This document shows positions 1-11,539 of a stretch of DNA of 64,000 nt, piece by piece (positions within the stretch are counted from its first letter, which is position 1; every line of letters starts with the position of its first letter). A program made the translations under genes and the position numbers. The stretch comes from Aspidiotus rigidus. Its lineage: Eukaryota; Arthropoda; Insecta; Hemiptera; Diaspididae. A model generated the notes under the pieces. It worked only from the letters and a program-made list of their open reading frames with translations, searched no databases and was not told the origin of the DNA. The stretch covers positions 963,001 through 1,027,000 of the forward strand of contig JAVHKY010000001.1 in assembly GCA_035079385.1 (NCBI GenBank), read 5' to 3'.

Positions 1-1077
1 TCAATCTCTCCAAGGAAAATAGTTCTTTTCATGCTATCCGAGAACGGCATGTTCACGAGAGCTGCTTCAGTACAAATTGACTTAACATCATTAACATATC
101 TTTGCTGAGAATATCCCATCTTGAATTTGATATTCTTTATTTTCTTCTATAGAGTTTAATATTATCAAAAATGTTGTTAGGACCATACTGTTTTACAAGT
201 TCAGAATAGGTATCAAACGGAGAACGCGAATTAATCTGGGATACTTACTCAATACTCTTACATAGGGCATTGTCCAGATAAGATTATGCCAAAGCCATCT
301 TAGAGGTAGGCACGTTTCTTCATCCCACTCCTCTTGACCATTCCTATACTGGATACATTTGTAGAGATGATGACCTTCCACGTCCAGTTCTACTTTGTGT
401 TTCCACAGTTTCCATTGCTTACAATTTCTTAATCTATCTTTCTTGTCCCACTTGGGTAGAGACACATTTCGATTATCATTTTGCGAGGTAGTTAGAAGCT
501 GATTGGGAGGATACATTTGCATCAAGATGAACAGACACTTTTTCTAGTGCGGTTGAGACTGCCGTTGTCATAATCGAATTTAACAGCATCTCCTGCTCCT
601 TACATTTACGTTCTCGTTTTATGTTGTCTCTAGAATTCTTACACTCACTTTCACATGACGAATCTTTTTCATCTGACGAATCGTTACTAGAAACATAGGT
701 ACTTTTCATTCTCATCTGAATTATCACATTCTGCGCCATTAACATCGACATCAATAAACGGTTCATTTGATTCGTCCCTATCATTATCTTCTGGAATGGA
801 ATTGTTCATGTTGAGAGCTCGATTGCGGTCACCAGCCATCAACTCTTCCTTATCAGAACTGTCATTACCTATCTTTATAGTTATCACTTGAATCTTCATT
901 CAGATTTTTCTTGTTTGAATATTTAGAAGTTGAATAAGACTTATTTGACTTACTTGTTTGGCTTTTACTTCCATGTTTCTTTCTTTCCGGCTTTCTCTTG
1001 TTTGGCGGTGTTCTTTGATCTCTTTGGTGAATTTCGGAAGATAGAAAACGTCTATCGTGACGATGTTTCTTGATCAT
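1..1077 (-). pseudogene. Copia-like gag relic, cut by the left window edge
   Basis: Several overlapping minus-strand open segments (1077-865, 899-687, 784-476, 525-193, then about 190 to 1) read as one disrupted polypeptide. The first part is highly charged and low in complexity, with runs of Lys/Arg then Ser/Asp/Glu. The part below 525 resembles the UBN2-type gag of Ty1/Copia retrotransposons: a CKQWKLWKHKVEL segment near 420-380, then PFDTYSELVKQYG near 195-160. After a +1 shift comes YVNDVKSICTEAALVNMPFS, ending in FLGEI at the left edge. The reading frame changes at least three times, so it is not functional as read. Gag would package the element RNA. The CCHC knuckle, protease and integrase would lie left of base 1. 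Copia assignment is by pattern recognition only. The charged N-terminal part could belong to something else. Confidence 0.5.
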
Positions 1078-1080
1078 CTT

Positions 1081-2146
1081 TCGCGAAACAGGAGTAGGTA
1101 TCTAATTAACTTAATTTCACTTCGTTAACAATAATCCTAAAAGATTTTACACCTTATTAAATCCTTATTAAATCAATTTAATGTCGGAATGCTTCTCGTT
1201 AGTCTTCTATCGTTCTTAAGATATTCTCTAATTCTCTTAGTTAAGCCTGGTAAGCCTGGTAGGGTAGGGAACACACACAACAGTAGAATATTCCTTTACC
1301 CGTGCAGCGCGCAGCACAGCAGATAGCGTTACTGCCGTACGAAATAGAATCAAAGTATCTGCAAATCAACGATGAGCGAAAGAGGTATTTTTGGTGGAGT
1401 TGAAGAACCTCTTCTTCGCAGATCGTAGATATGTAGATACGTTCGTTCTACTTTGTACGGCAGGTTAGCTACTGATATTATAACATGATGATGGGATGAA
1501 ATAGTTCGTGTAACTTACTACTAATTTAGATATACACAAGGCTGGCAAGTGAACGAGCGCAGTAAGTCGAGCTGTCTGCTGGTTAGCCTAACATACTTGT
1601 TCGGCTAAGAAATATTGGTTGAGGGGGACAAGGAACGAGTAAACCGTCAGTTAGTTAGCCTGACATACTTCTAGTATGCAGTAAAATAGGCTAACCTATG
1701 TAGACTAAGAAAAAAATTTGAAATACTTGTACACTATCGACAAGCTGGTACTAGACTACAAGAACCTGTAGGTGGAAAGGAGGCAAACGGACGGAGGAGT
1801 TGTTGAAATACAGCTTTAAAACTGAAGTATATTCAGTGCTGCTGTCACTTGATGATCTTGTGAAAATTTATGATAGGAAAACTACTGACCATCAACAGAA
1901 CTTGGTGACGTCTAATTTCCTAACATTCAAAATATGAACTCCTGTTCATTTGTACATGATTTCCACTAACAAATACTCGTCGATATATTTCTCGTTCGTG
2001 CCATGCCCTTATGTCTAATAAAAGGTTGATCCCGTCAGCTTATTACTCTGGTGTACAGGCATATACTAAGCTAAGAAATATACTGATGAAGGGATGTTAC
2101 GATGACGTCATTATGACCAAGATAGATACATCAACAATAGAAAAAT
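1081..2146. other. Unassigned stretch with a small imperfect duplication
   Basis: I see no gene here. A short imperfect direct duplication occurs at about 1580-1611 and 1648-1674 (core GTTAGCCTRACATACTT), with a related GGCTAACCTATG at 1689-1700. A TGACGTCA octamer lies near 2103. Confidence 0.4.
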
Positions 2147-2825
2147 GACGGCTTCCTTAACGAAGTTAAACGAGGAACGCAGGGAACCTGTTTTATGATT
2201 CGAATGAGATTTGGTATTGAAAATTCAAGGAAGCCTAGATCATATATAGCTCGACAGTCGAAATTTTTCTAAGTCCCTCTCCTATCATATATGGCTCGAG
2301 AGTCGAAATTTTTCTAAGTTCCCCTCCTATCATCTATAGCTCGAGATTCGAAATTTTTTCCAAGTCCCCCTTCTATCATATATAGCTCGAGAGTCGAAAT
2401 TTTTTCTAAGTCCCTCTCCTATCATATATGGCTCGAGAGTCGAAATTTTTCCAAGTCCCCCTTCTATCATATATAGCTCGAGAGTCGAAATTTTTCTAAG
2501 TTCCCCTCCTATCATCTATAGCTCGAGAGTCGATATTTTTCTAAGTCCCCCTTCTATCATCTATAGCTCGAGAGTCGAAATTTTTCTAAGTCCCTCTCCT
2601 ATCATATATGGCTCGAGAGTCGAAATTTTTTTAAGTCCCCCTCCTATCATATATAGCTCGAGAGTCGAAATTTTTCTAAGTCCCTCTCCTATCATATATG
2701 GCTCGAGGGTCGAAATTTTTCTAAGTTTTTCGCTGGACGGCGCACGGCGGACGGCGGACGGCGCACGGCGCACGGCGCACGGCAGATTTCTCAAATAGCC
2801 CCCCATAAAACAGGTTCCCTGTTAA
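2147..2825 (+). mobile_element. HEL-m element copy A, minisatellite-bearing non-autonomous element
   Basis: The best copy of the recurrent family. The left end reads CTTCCTTAACGAAGTTAA, holding a hairpin (TTAAC-GAA-GTTAA), followed by GGGAACCTGTTTTATG. The right end is the inverted match CATAAAACAGGTTCCCTGTT, itself a hairpin (AACAGG-TTC-CCTGTT). Between them lie a 45-bp minisatellite (2242-2728) and a GC-rich CGGACGGCGCACGG-type repeat (2735-2785). No protein is encoded. Subterminal inverted repeats, 3' hairpin and internal tandem repeats resemble Helentron-associated HINE elements. That is inference: no Rep/helicase is present to confirm it. A foldback TIR element is the alternative. Confidence 0.7.
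2242..2728 (+). repeat. 45-bp minisatellite, about 11 units
   Basis: Units begin ATATATRGCTCGAGAGTCG and continue AAATTTTTCTAAGTCCCYC, ending CTCCTATC. I count ten full 45-bp units and a partial eleventh; two units carry an extra T. Units alternate subtly (atatatGG versus atatatAG; CTAAGTTCC versus CCAAGTCCC), which suggests expansion by multi-unit duplication. Because 45 is divisible by three, the minus strand stays open as a 15-residue periodic ORF. I take that as a by-product, not a gene. Confidence 0.9.
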
Positions 2826-3175
2826 CAATTCATGATGATCGATAAAGTCAAATTGATTTCAATATTATTGATTCGTTTGGAGCTTCGTCGCCTGACGAAG
2901 AATTCTAGGCAATTCGAAACGTCGTATTATTGAAATTTTCGAATATAATACACACTCTGTTGTGTTTGTGGGGAAGAGCCGAATTCCTTCTTGCGTTTAT
3001 AGAGCGGAGCGTGTTAGCTCGTCTGTGTACTTTAATGTACAGTATACCAGTCTTAAATCAAGCTAAGCATTACTGGGAAAAGGAGAGGCAAACGAGCTCA
3101 ATATGGAGGAGGCCGTATGCAAGGTGGTCTTCGCAAACATATAAAATACTACGAACGTATCTCTGGAGGAGACAG
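2826..3175 (+). other. Stretch with hammerhead-like motif, no gene
   Basis: Between two HEL-m copies. It holds CTGACGA at 2892-2898, a GAATT/AATTC stem, then GAAAC at 2916-2920 and GTC. This order recalls hammerhead ribozymes carried by Penelope-like elements, but the flanking stem I is not convincing. See findings. Confidence 0.25.
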
Positions 3176-3544
3176 TTAACAGGGAACCTGTCGTATGAGT
3201 GGGGGAAGGGGGCCTTTTTGAAAATTTTTCGTTTCGCCGTTTACGTCAGGAAAAATTTGACCCAAATAGTTAGACTTGAAAAAAATTCTGACTTGGGGCT
3301 GCGTATGATAGTAGAAGGACTCTGAACAAGGTGTTGGACTTTAAAAATTTCAAATATTGAACAATACATATATGATAGGAGACTGTCTTGGAAAAATTAA
3401 ATTTCGACTTTCGAGCCATATATACATGATAGGAGGGACTCAAATTTTGAGTGTTCGAGACATCAATGTTGAATTCAATTCTCAAACCACTTCGCCTCCT
3501 AGAACATATTTCGTGCGTTTTTCATCTAACTTCGTAGACGAAGC
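3176..3544 (-). mobile_element. HEL-m element copy E, inverted and diverged
   Basis: Read on the minus strand it starts with CTTCGTCTACGAAGTTAGAT, keeps the GAATTGAATTC segment, has two or three decayed minisatellite units (about 3365-3440), and ends ACAGGTTCCCTGTTAA at 3176. This is the same order as copy A without the expanded array, so the minisatellite number varies between copies. Confidence 0.6.
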
Positions 3545-5195
3545 CCTCGTTCTAGCTTTTACCTCAGTTTTTTTTTTTTCTCAATGCGCAAGCACCGTGC
3601 ACCGCGCATCGTACCAATGTCCTTTTCTTATAAATGTATGCGCATCAATGATACTTTCTTCAGATTTTTTCGAGTAGGCCTATGCTCGAGAACATTTTTC
3701 TCTCTTTTTTTGAGGTATTGAAACGAGTTATTATTCTTATAGTCAATTTTTATGAGAGCCGAATAGATTATATCTTGTTGGTCCAGATTGAACGTTCATA
3801 AACAGGCAATCGTTTCGAAAACTGATAAAAATTCAAAAACAAGTTGGATAAAATAAAAGTGGTAAAGTTATCATTTTGTTTTGAAATATATGTTGGTGCA
3901 AAATATTCTACTAATCTGCAATACCAATTTTTATGATTTTTTTTTTATGGTCTAGTATATTACTGAATTTCGGTCTCGGACTCGCTTATGATCATAAATT
4001 AATAATGCATGGGGTATATTCGAGTTATGTACCAAGTTTAGTTCAATAGGCAACGCTTCCAGCATGAAGAACATAATATATAAATGCGAAACGCTTGACA
4101 AAAGCCCGGATACGGTATAAAGGAAATGAATCGAGTTCCGAAAATATCAAATACTATATTATGAGTACATTTACTCATATGCATACGTATACAAACAAAA
4201 ATGAACGTAATTTGGTTTATTGTAGAGGAAAATATAGAAAATATCTGCTCCGCAACGGTAAGTTGCAGTGATTTTAGTCACAGCAAAATTTATTTTCACG
4301 ATATTCTCGTTCGATACCGGTAATTCCGCGCTTTGATCTGAAGATAGGGGAAGAATACACCATGTAAGTAAATTCCATCAAGCATCCCCCAACCTAACTC
4401 TAGTATTCGTGCGTAGCATACAAGTATTATTATTTTCCCCCGCCGCCCATGTTTCAATATTTTAAATTCAAATCAAAATGTACGTTAAATGTACCATCCA
4501 TGGATATTTATGTGAAAAATATCGTACCGGTATACGAAAGAAGCGAACGCACCACACGAGGAAATGAAATGAAATAGCATTATAGTGATTTTTGAAAATC
4601 CATGACCCAAGGTCAAAAGTCGATCAAAATTGACAAAAACATATTTTTTTTAGATTGGGAAAGGGAAAGCATGAAGAAATTTTCAAATCTACATAAGGGT
4701 TCTATCTCAGTAAATGTAAGTAACATGAAGAAAAATACGTAGGTATACTTATACTTATCTCATCTTGATGAGTTACGCGCAACGAAGCACAAAAGTATAG
4801 TCCAAAATTTCCCGCGTCAGCGCTAAAATTTTTTTTTGTTTCCTCCTATCTTTCATCCTGGTATACATTATGGGCAATGCGTTTTTCCTACTTTTTTCTC
4901 TCTCGCTCTCTGCTCGTTACCTTTTTTTTTTTTGCATTTTTTTTCTTTTCTGCTGGAAGGGGCCATGGCTCCCTGGCCACCGCTGAGGAAGAGCAGACTG
5001 GCTGGATGACATTTACTCTTTTTTTTATTTAACTATTGTTCAGACTTGGATATTCTCCTGACAAATTGCTTCAAAAAAGTATGCCGGTACACACTAATCT
5101 TGGAAAAATTTAGGAGAGTTCAAAAAATGAACAAGGAACTGGAGAAGAAAAATGAAAATACAAAACAGTGACTGAGAAGAAAACACGATGAAAAA
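3545..5195. other. No gene seen
   Basis: AT-rich sequence with homopolymer T runs (for example 4923-4934). No protein similarity, RNA gene or TIR pair was recognised. Confidence 0.4.
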
Positions 5196-6300
5196 AATGT
5201 TCTGATGGAGCCAAATAAATAAAGATCATTTTTAGTTAAGACAAAATAATTTTCGATAGCAGATAAAGGCCTTTATAAAGGCATAGTAAAGACATCATTT
5301 AGCTTGAGCTTTGTTGTGACGCCATCAATATCCGTGACGTCATTTGTTCGAGAAGTCATCAGCTAGGACCTGCCTGTGACGTTATTAAATTAGTCACTAT
5401 TCTATTCCTTTTTTCTCTCTCAGATTCGCATATTTCTGGATTAGGTCAGGTCCACCAAAGGGAAGGAAGCAAAAGCCTAGTAAAATCAAGTGTATTGTAT
5501 GCTAAGCCTAATTTAAGCTAAGTATAACCTATAGTAGGCACACGCTAGGCTTAGTTTAAAGCTTAAAAAGAGAAAAAACATGAATCATGCATTGTCTTCG
5601 GGCGTTTGATCAATATATCAATCTTGATTGTATCGATAGATCGATTGGCTTTTGAAGGTTCATCCCTATTCTTAGTCTAGTATCCGTACACTGTATGTTA
5701 GCTTAATTAATTTTCGAGGACTCACACACTCTGCTCGTTCACCCCAATTCTTTGTGTAGCATAGACGCACTTGCTCTGATCGTTCACTTTCATTCTTAGT
5801 TTGTATAATAAGCTAACAATTCTCGACCCAAGGGTTCCTCGCAAACTTTGTGAGGAGGGCGGAGGTCAACTCGGGCTTGAACTCGAAGATTTTCAATAGA
5901 CGGCTGGGGTGCCAGTAAAGACTACAAAAAGAGGACACCAGGTCCCAAACTTGCGAATATTCGATAACAGATAAAGTCACAGTAAATAAGACATCAATTA
6001 GTTTAAACTTTCTTGTGACGTCATCATCATCATTCGTCAAATCATTTGGAACGGTACCACCACGTAACGTCAATAGTTCATGACGTGTCAACACCTTTGA
6101 CGTCATTATTTGGTAACATCAGCAACATTCCTCTTCTTTGACAGAAACTCAATATAATCTAGTACACTGTATGCTAAGCTGAACTCGACCTCGCCACTTC
6201 TGGATTGGGCCGAGGGTTCGAGATTCTAAATCTATCAACGAGAAGGGGAGTGGGCTTGGATGGCGGTAAAGACATAGAAAATGTCAAAAATTCATCACTT
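5196..6300 (+). repeat. Dispersed repeat family R2, copy 1
   Basis: Shares ordered blocks with 26582-27560: a CCAAATAAATAA start, a block ending GACGTCAT, a CTGCTCGTTCACC-like block near 5728, an AATAAGCTAACAATTCTCGAC block, and TGCCAGTAAAGAC. Three TGACGTCA octamers fall inside. No protein is encoded. The mobile-element class is unknown; ends are approximate. Confidence 0.55.
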
Positions 6301-6449
6301 ACTGAAAACATGAGTAAGAAGAAATTCTAGGAGGCTGTCTCGAGACTAGACCAAGCTTGCCCTACTCATAGGAATTCATTTAGTTTTAAGACTTGGAATC
6401 TGCAGAGATGAATCCAGAATAGGATTTTGGGGGAGGAACTCGAACTTTT

Positions 6450-6775
6450 CAACAGAGAACCTGTTCTAGGGGGGATCGAAAAATTTGCCGACTTGAAAAA
6501 TTTGTAAGTTTCAAGGTTTAGTATGGGGATTTGAAAAAATCCCAACTTTCGAGCCATGTTAGGGATGGGACTTCGGAAAATTTTGACTTTTGAACCATGA
6601 TATATGATAGCAGGAGGACTTAGAACAATTCTGACTCTTGAGCCATAATAGATGATAGAAGAGAGACTTCGAAAAACTTCAACTTTCAGGCTATATTACA
6701 CACCACGATACAAGGGACTCAGAAAAATTCCAGACACTTCAAGACTTCAATTTGAATTCTCAATGCCAATTTAAT
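6450..6775 (-). mobile_element. HEL-m element copy F, partial
   Basis: Starts with AACAGAGAACCTGTTCTAGG followed by the AAAATTTGCCG block, contains decayed 45-bp units (GACTTTTGAACCATGATATA and similar), and ends in the TTGAATTCTCAATGCCAATT block. The hairpin end beyond that is missing. Confidence 0.5.
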
Positions 6776-7029
6776 AAAGAAACACTGGACTATAATTTTC
6801 GATTTTTTTACTAATTTTATTTTTCAAAATTTTGGTGCTTTTTTGAAGGAGAAGGAGGAGAGGCTGTAGCCCTCACCCGTAGATCTGCCTCCGATCCTTG
6901 AAAACATCTTAAGGCAAGAATAAATCGCGTAGCTTTAAAACGAAGATTTTTTTGTTTCCTATCTCACATTATAATATTCAGTTTGGCAATTCGAGTCTTG
7001 CGGCTCTATTACGTTTTTTCAAATAAAAT

Positions 7030-8170
7030 TACGATTCTGTGTCAATTATGTTAGAGAGCCTTCTGAAATATACGCTATGCAACTCTTTCAGCACAGAAGT
7101 ATTATCGCACTGTTCATTCTCTCTCCTCATTCCTTGTAAACAAACAATATGCGCTGGAGAACGAATTCGTGATTGGGTTCTCAAGTATCCAAAGTTGGGA
7201 CACGTTCAGTATAAGTCTAGTATACAATATTTCAAGCTATCTAGCTATCAGACACTCACTCGCTCTGCTCGTTCACCTTCCTTTCTGCTGCTGTGTATGT
7301 CTTTTTTGCAATATTTTAAGCAACAAGCTTTCAAAGCTCATTTGTCTGCTCATACGCTCCTCCTTGGTCTAGTATAAGTCGAGCATGGGTGGTTTCTGCG
7401 ACTAAAGGGAATCAAAAAAAGGCACTTCAAGCCTAATTCGTTTTCAAAACTAGGAATCAGTCATTAATAGCGTTTTACATGTCAATCGCGCGGATTTGGG
7501 ATTTCGATTATATCATTCTGTAAAAGATCGGCTCTAGAGACGGGTGGGGACGGGCAACTCGACTCGAGGAATTGGGTTCTCCAAAATCGACAAATTTAGA
7601 CCCAGAAACGAATTCATGATTGGGTTCTCGAAAATCCAGAAAATGTGACCCGAAAACGCAATTGGATTCTCAAACATCCACAAATTGAGACCCGGAAACG
7701 ACTTTATAATTGGATTCTCAAATAACCAGAAACCTATTTCTGCGACAACATTGCTTTAGCAAATCCACAAGACCACAAAAATTCAATTTACGGCTAATTT
7801 GAGCTTAGTTTAGGCCTACTTTACAGTCAGTATAGTCTAATAATTATACCATACATGCTAAGACTAAAAAACTCGATCTCGGGCTAGTATATTTCTGGAT
7901 AGGGTCCAGGGTCTGTCAACGTGGGTACGGGAAAGTGCAACTCGGGTTGCGGATTTCTATTAGAGTAATTGGGGGTGGGTGACGGTAAAGATATTAAAAC
8001 TGTTCACAAGGATATTTATATATGGAAGAGAGCAATACTATACTCAGCCCGCCCCCAGCTCATGAAGTCGCCTTCTCTTCTGCATCATTCAGCTCGAATG
8101 GCCAAAAAGTACTCACAAAGATCGAGCATACTGCTCTATACGTCATTTGCACTTTGATAGTAAACTGAGT
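7030..8170 (+). repeat. R2 family copy 3, diverged, with a tandem repeat of about 47 bp
   Basis: Carries R2 blocks CACTCACTCGCTCTGCTCG (near 7255), GTATATTTCTGGATAGGGTC (near 7887) and GACGGTAAAGATATTAAAA (near 7980). Inside, 7569-7735 holds about four tandem units of roughly 47 bp beginning ATTGGGTTCTCGAAAATCC. A single further unit lies at 7165-7205. No coding capacity seen. Confidence 0.45.
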
Positions 8171-9279
8171 AAATAATTTCCGTGCTCATTGTGATAAAAC
8201 TGAGAGGCGTTGGTCGAACTATTGATTTATTTACACAATCGTAATTGAGGCGCTGCGTATATCTTGAGTTGGACGGCATTGATTTACAGAAACTTGAATT
8301 GGGAATGCTACGTTTATCTTTTGTAGGACTGCGGTGGAAGTGAGTTCATGATCGATATCGTTTACGTATTTTAAGCGGTCGATTGATTCGATATTGGTTC
8401 GATACCTGGCTTAAGTTGTTGGGCAGTGGTCAATGCTGTACCTACTCGATATTCAACCGGGATAGCTTCTCGCTCATGAGGAACACCGATCATGGAAGTT
8501 CAGGTCAGACAAACCCCAATTTATTTATTGCTCGTATATACATGTTCGCTGGGTTATCTGGTCTATGGGCATATAGTAGAAGGTTGCTTATCTCGGGAAA
8601 CGCCCACATCATGTTCGCTCCCTTCCCTTGAGGAAACTTTCTCACTTTGGATCAATATGATTTCCACATAGTTTAGACTTTAATAGTTACCAAGGTAACA
8701 GTAAATCAATAACAAGGTAGCTTATGACTTCATAGTTGGATGACCAGCTTCAAATCTACAAGTCAGTTAGCCTTCTGGACCCAATGTTACACCATTCTTT
8801 TATATAGACTCAATCTTTCCTCTAGTAAAGTTTATTGACAACAGATTTGAACGATGGTCAACTTTATTTGTTCTGTCGATAGGTAGGAGTAAATGAAAAG
8901 AGTCCCGCCTCGTTCAGATTCTGGATGATGTAGACCATCAAGTTTCAATGTCAATTTAGAAGAGAATTTTATTTTGCTTGTTTATAGTGCAAATTATATT
9001 TGTGTTGGGCGTATTTAAGAGATACGTTAATTTGTCCTTTGAGTCTTTTCCTTCGCTTTAAGACTTGCACTGCTACTGAACTTGATTAGCGTCGACGGTC
9101 TTTTCAATCTGAATGACTAGTTATGATATGAATTTATCATTTAGTGGTCTTGTCTGACTTATATTCTGACAGTCCAGTCTTTTCCACGTGAAGTTGAACG
9201 AACCTCTTGTACGGTATGAATTAGTTTCAATTGAATTAAAAATTAAGAGTCCTGAAAGGTCTGAAAGTCGTTATCTGCC
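8171..9279. other. No gene seen
   Basis: Mixed-composition sequence. ORFs up to 82 codons occur but resemble no family I know. A T-loop-like GGTTCGATACC at about 8395 has no matching cloverleaf. Confidence 0.35.
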
Positions 9280-9525
9280 ATAAATAGCTCGATATTTGTT
9301 TTTTTGGTTCGAATTCTTCCAACTTTTTCTTTTATTACAAAAAAAAAAAAAAAAACTCAAGAATCGAAAGTTCACGCAGTTCAACTTCTTGAATGGTTGA
9401 AATTTTTACAAATCATTTTCCTATCTTACGAAGCTTGATATTCGATATTTTTTGAAGTCCAACTTCTTTATTAGGGCAGGTCAGTTTTTGATAGTACACC
9501 AAAATTTTCAAAAGTGCAACCCCAT
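9280..9525 (+). mobile_element. HEL-m element copy K, eroded fragment
   Basis: Recognised by the AATAGCTCGATATT unit remnant, the block TTTATTAGGGCAGGTCAG (shared with copies C and D), and a decayed end block ACACCAAAATTTTCAAAAG. Both terminal hairpins are lost. Confidence 0.4.
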
Positions 9526-11539
9526 TCTGCCCAAAGAAAAGAAGAAAAAAATTACAAATTAGGTCTCTGGCTAACACTCCATCCATCTGTTCTAAAGTAG
9601 TACTCGCAATTACACAACCGAAGGCGAACAATACTTTGTATCATTTCGAGGAGCCTGAAGAAATAAACGATATGCAACTTCTTTAGCACAGACGTCCAGC
9701 AGCGCGTTGCCGGTAATTATTCCGGTATTCTTTTCTCAATTCTTCCATAGTAGCAGTTAACGCAGGGCAATCTATGGAGAAATGATTGAGGAGTAATTAA
9801 GTCTTCTCAAATGTCTAGAGAATATCAAGGGATTTATTGGCTTAAAATGTGATCATTAACAATAGTTCGATGCAATTTGGAAATTTCGAAAGACAATTGA
9901 GAAAAACGCAAAGGCAAAAAACGAAATGAAAATTCGCAAAAGTTTTCGATTATTTGTGTAGGTACCGTACGCTGTCTGTCTCTCCCTACGAGACACGCGA
10001 GAGCTGACTTTGGATAAGATTTTACCAGAATTATGAGGTAGAGAAATTCGAAGTATAGCGTAAGTTTCATGACTTTATACTTCTGTAGTATCGACGCGAA
10101 GTATGCAATTATCAAAAAATTATCATGTCTTACAAAGTTTTTAAGGCTAAGAATTAAGACTAAGATAACTTGAGTATTGCGTGTACAGTCGTAGACAAAG
10201 TTCACTAAAAGAAATAAAATCAAATCGGAAGGCTGGAACGAACCACAGAAAATTACTTGTCACCAAGTTCGGGTAATTTGGTTCTTAATCCATCACTTTT
10301 TGTTTCCAATTTCATAATTTTCAGTGAATTTCCGTTTTTTCTACACTTTTTTCTTCTTTTGGTACTATCACAGCCATACAGGACTATGTTAGCGAGGAAC
10401 AGTTGATCTAAGAAAATAGATTTCTATACGAGTACGTGCGAACCTATATACGAAATGTAAGTAAGGAAAAAAAAAAAAAATGAAATTGAGAAAAAAAGAA
10501 AAGGAGAGTATGGTAGCAATAAGTTGAATTTTTAAATCATGTAAGAGAAGTTCATATAGTGTACGAACAGTACGTAAAGCGATTGAAACCACCATCAGTA
10601 CGAACTTCGAAAGACAAGTACCAAAAATCTCCGACAGATGGCAACCTGATACGCTATCATTGTCAAAAACGATCCGTGTTGACATATCGGGATTTTAATA
10701 CGTTTTTGTTTCAATAATTTTCTCACTACAGTATTAGTAATCATTTTCAACTTCAATAAACTATACTGTTTAATAGTAACAAATGTTATTCGAAACGAAT
10801 CGTAATCGTCCCAATAACGAATTGGAAAAATAATCAAGAAATTAAATGTTCGTCATATTACATAAAATAGTTCTGAAATTGTGACTTTTAATTTTCGCAT
10901 GTTTCGATATCCTCAGAAATACATTTGTTCGCCCTGTGGTATGAAAGGGAGGGTGAAGAAATGAAAATGAAAGAACTAATGCGATTAAAATGATGTGTAA
11001 GACTCGTAGTTTGAGTTCGGAAAATTGTGCTTTCCTTGAGGTCTGCGACCCAATTATGAAGAATTACTTAGGCTTCCCTCCACCGCAGGGTTCTAATTCA
11101 TCCCTGAGAAAAGAGCGTAAAATCACTTAAATATTTTTCGGAGTGGATTATCACGATATAGACTTGTCATAAAGGAGAACAATCGCATTATTGCGATGAA
11201 ATCGATTTTCACGATTGTATCAAACCTTTCCGATGTTTACGAGAGGTCCCAAGCCGTCCTTGGCGACGAGCAGAGCTTTTTACAATTATTATACTTTTCC
11301 CAAGATGGCCTGTCTGGATGTATTAAACGAGGTAGCGATTAGTGATGAAAAATTTATAAATTTTATAGACTCCGAGATTTTGCTCAAGGCATTCATTACC
11401 AGTCTAATAATTTGGTAGAAACACCAAATGAGTGACGGTTAGTATACTTATCACGTCACAGATACTGAAAAATCTTCTAAAAAAGGATTTTTGTACCTCC
11501 TACATGCATCTGTAATGCTACATTGAGATTAAGAGGGGC
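9526..11539. other. No gene seen
   Basis: ORFs of up to 129 codons (9834-10223, minus) show no recognisable domain and are AT-driven. No TIR pair or RNA gene was found. Confidence 0.35.

Noticed and set aside
2242..2728. Regularly repeated array that could be mistaken for CRISPR or a repeat protein gene
   Set aside because: Units abut without spacers, sit inside a eukaryotic mobile element, and the open 15-residue period is forced by a 45-bp unit.
8388..8415. T-loop-like GGTTCGATACC suggesting a tRNA
   Set aside because: No matching acceptor, D-loop or anticodon arm upstream at the required spacing.
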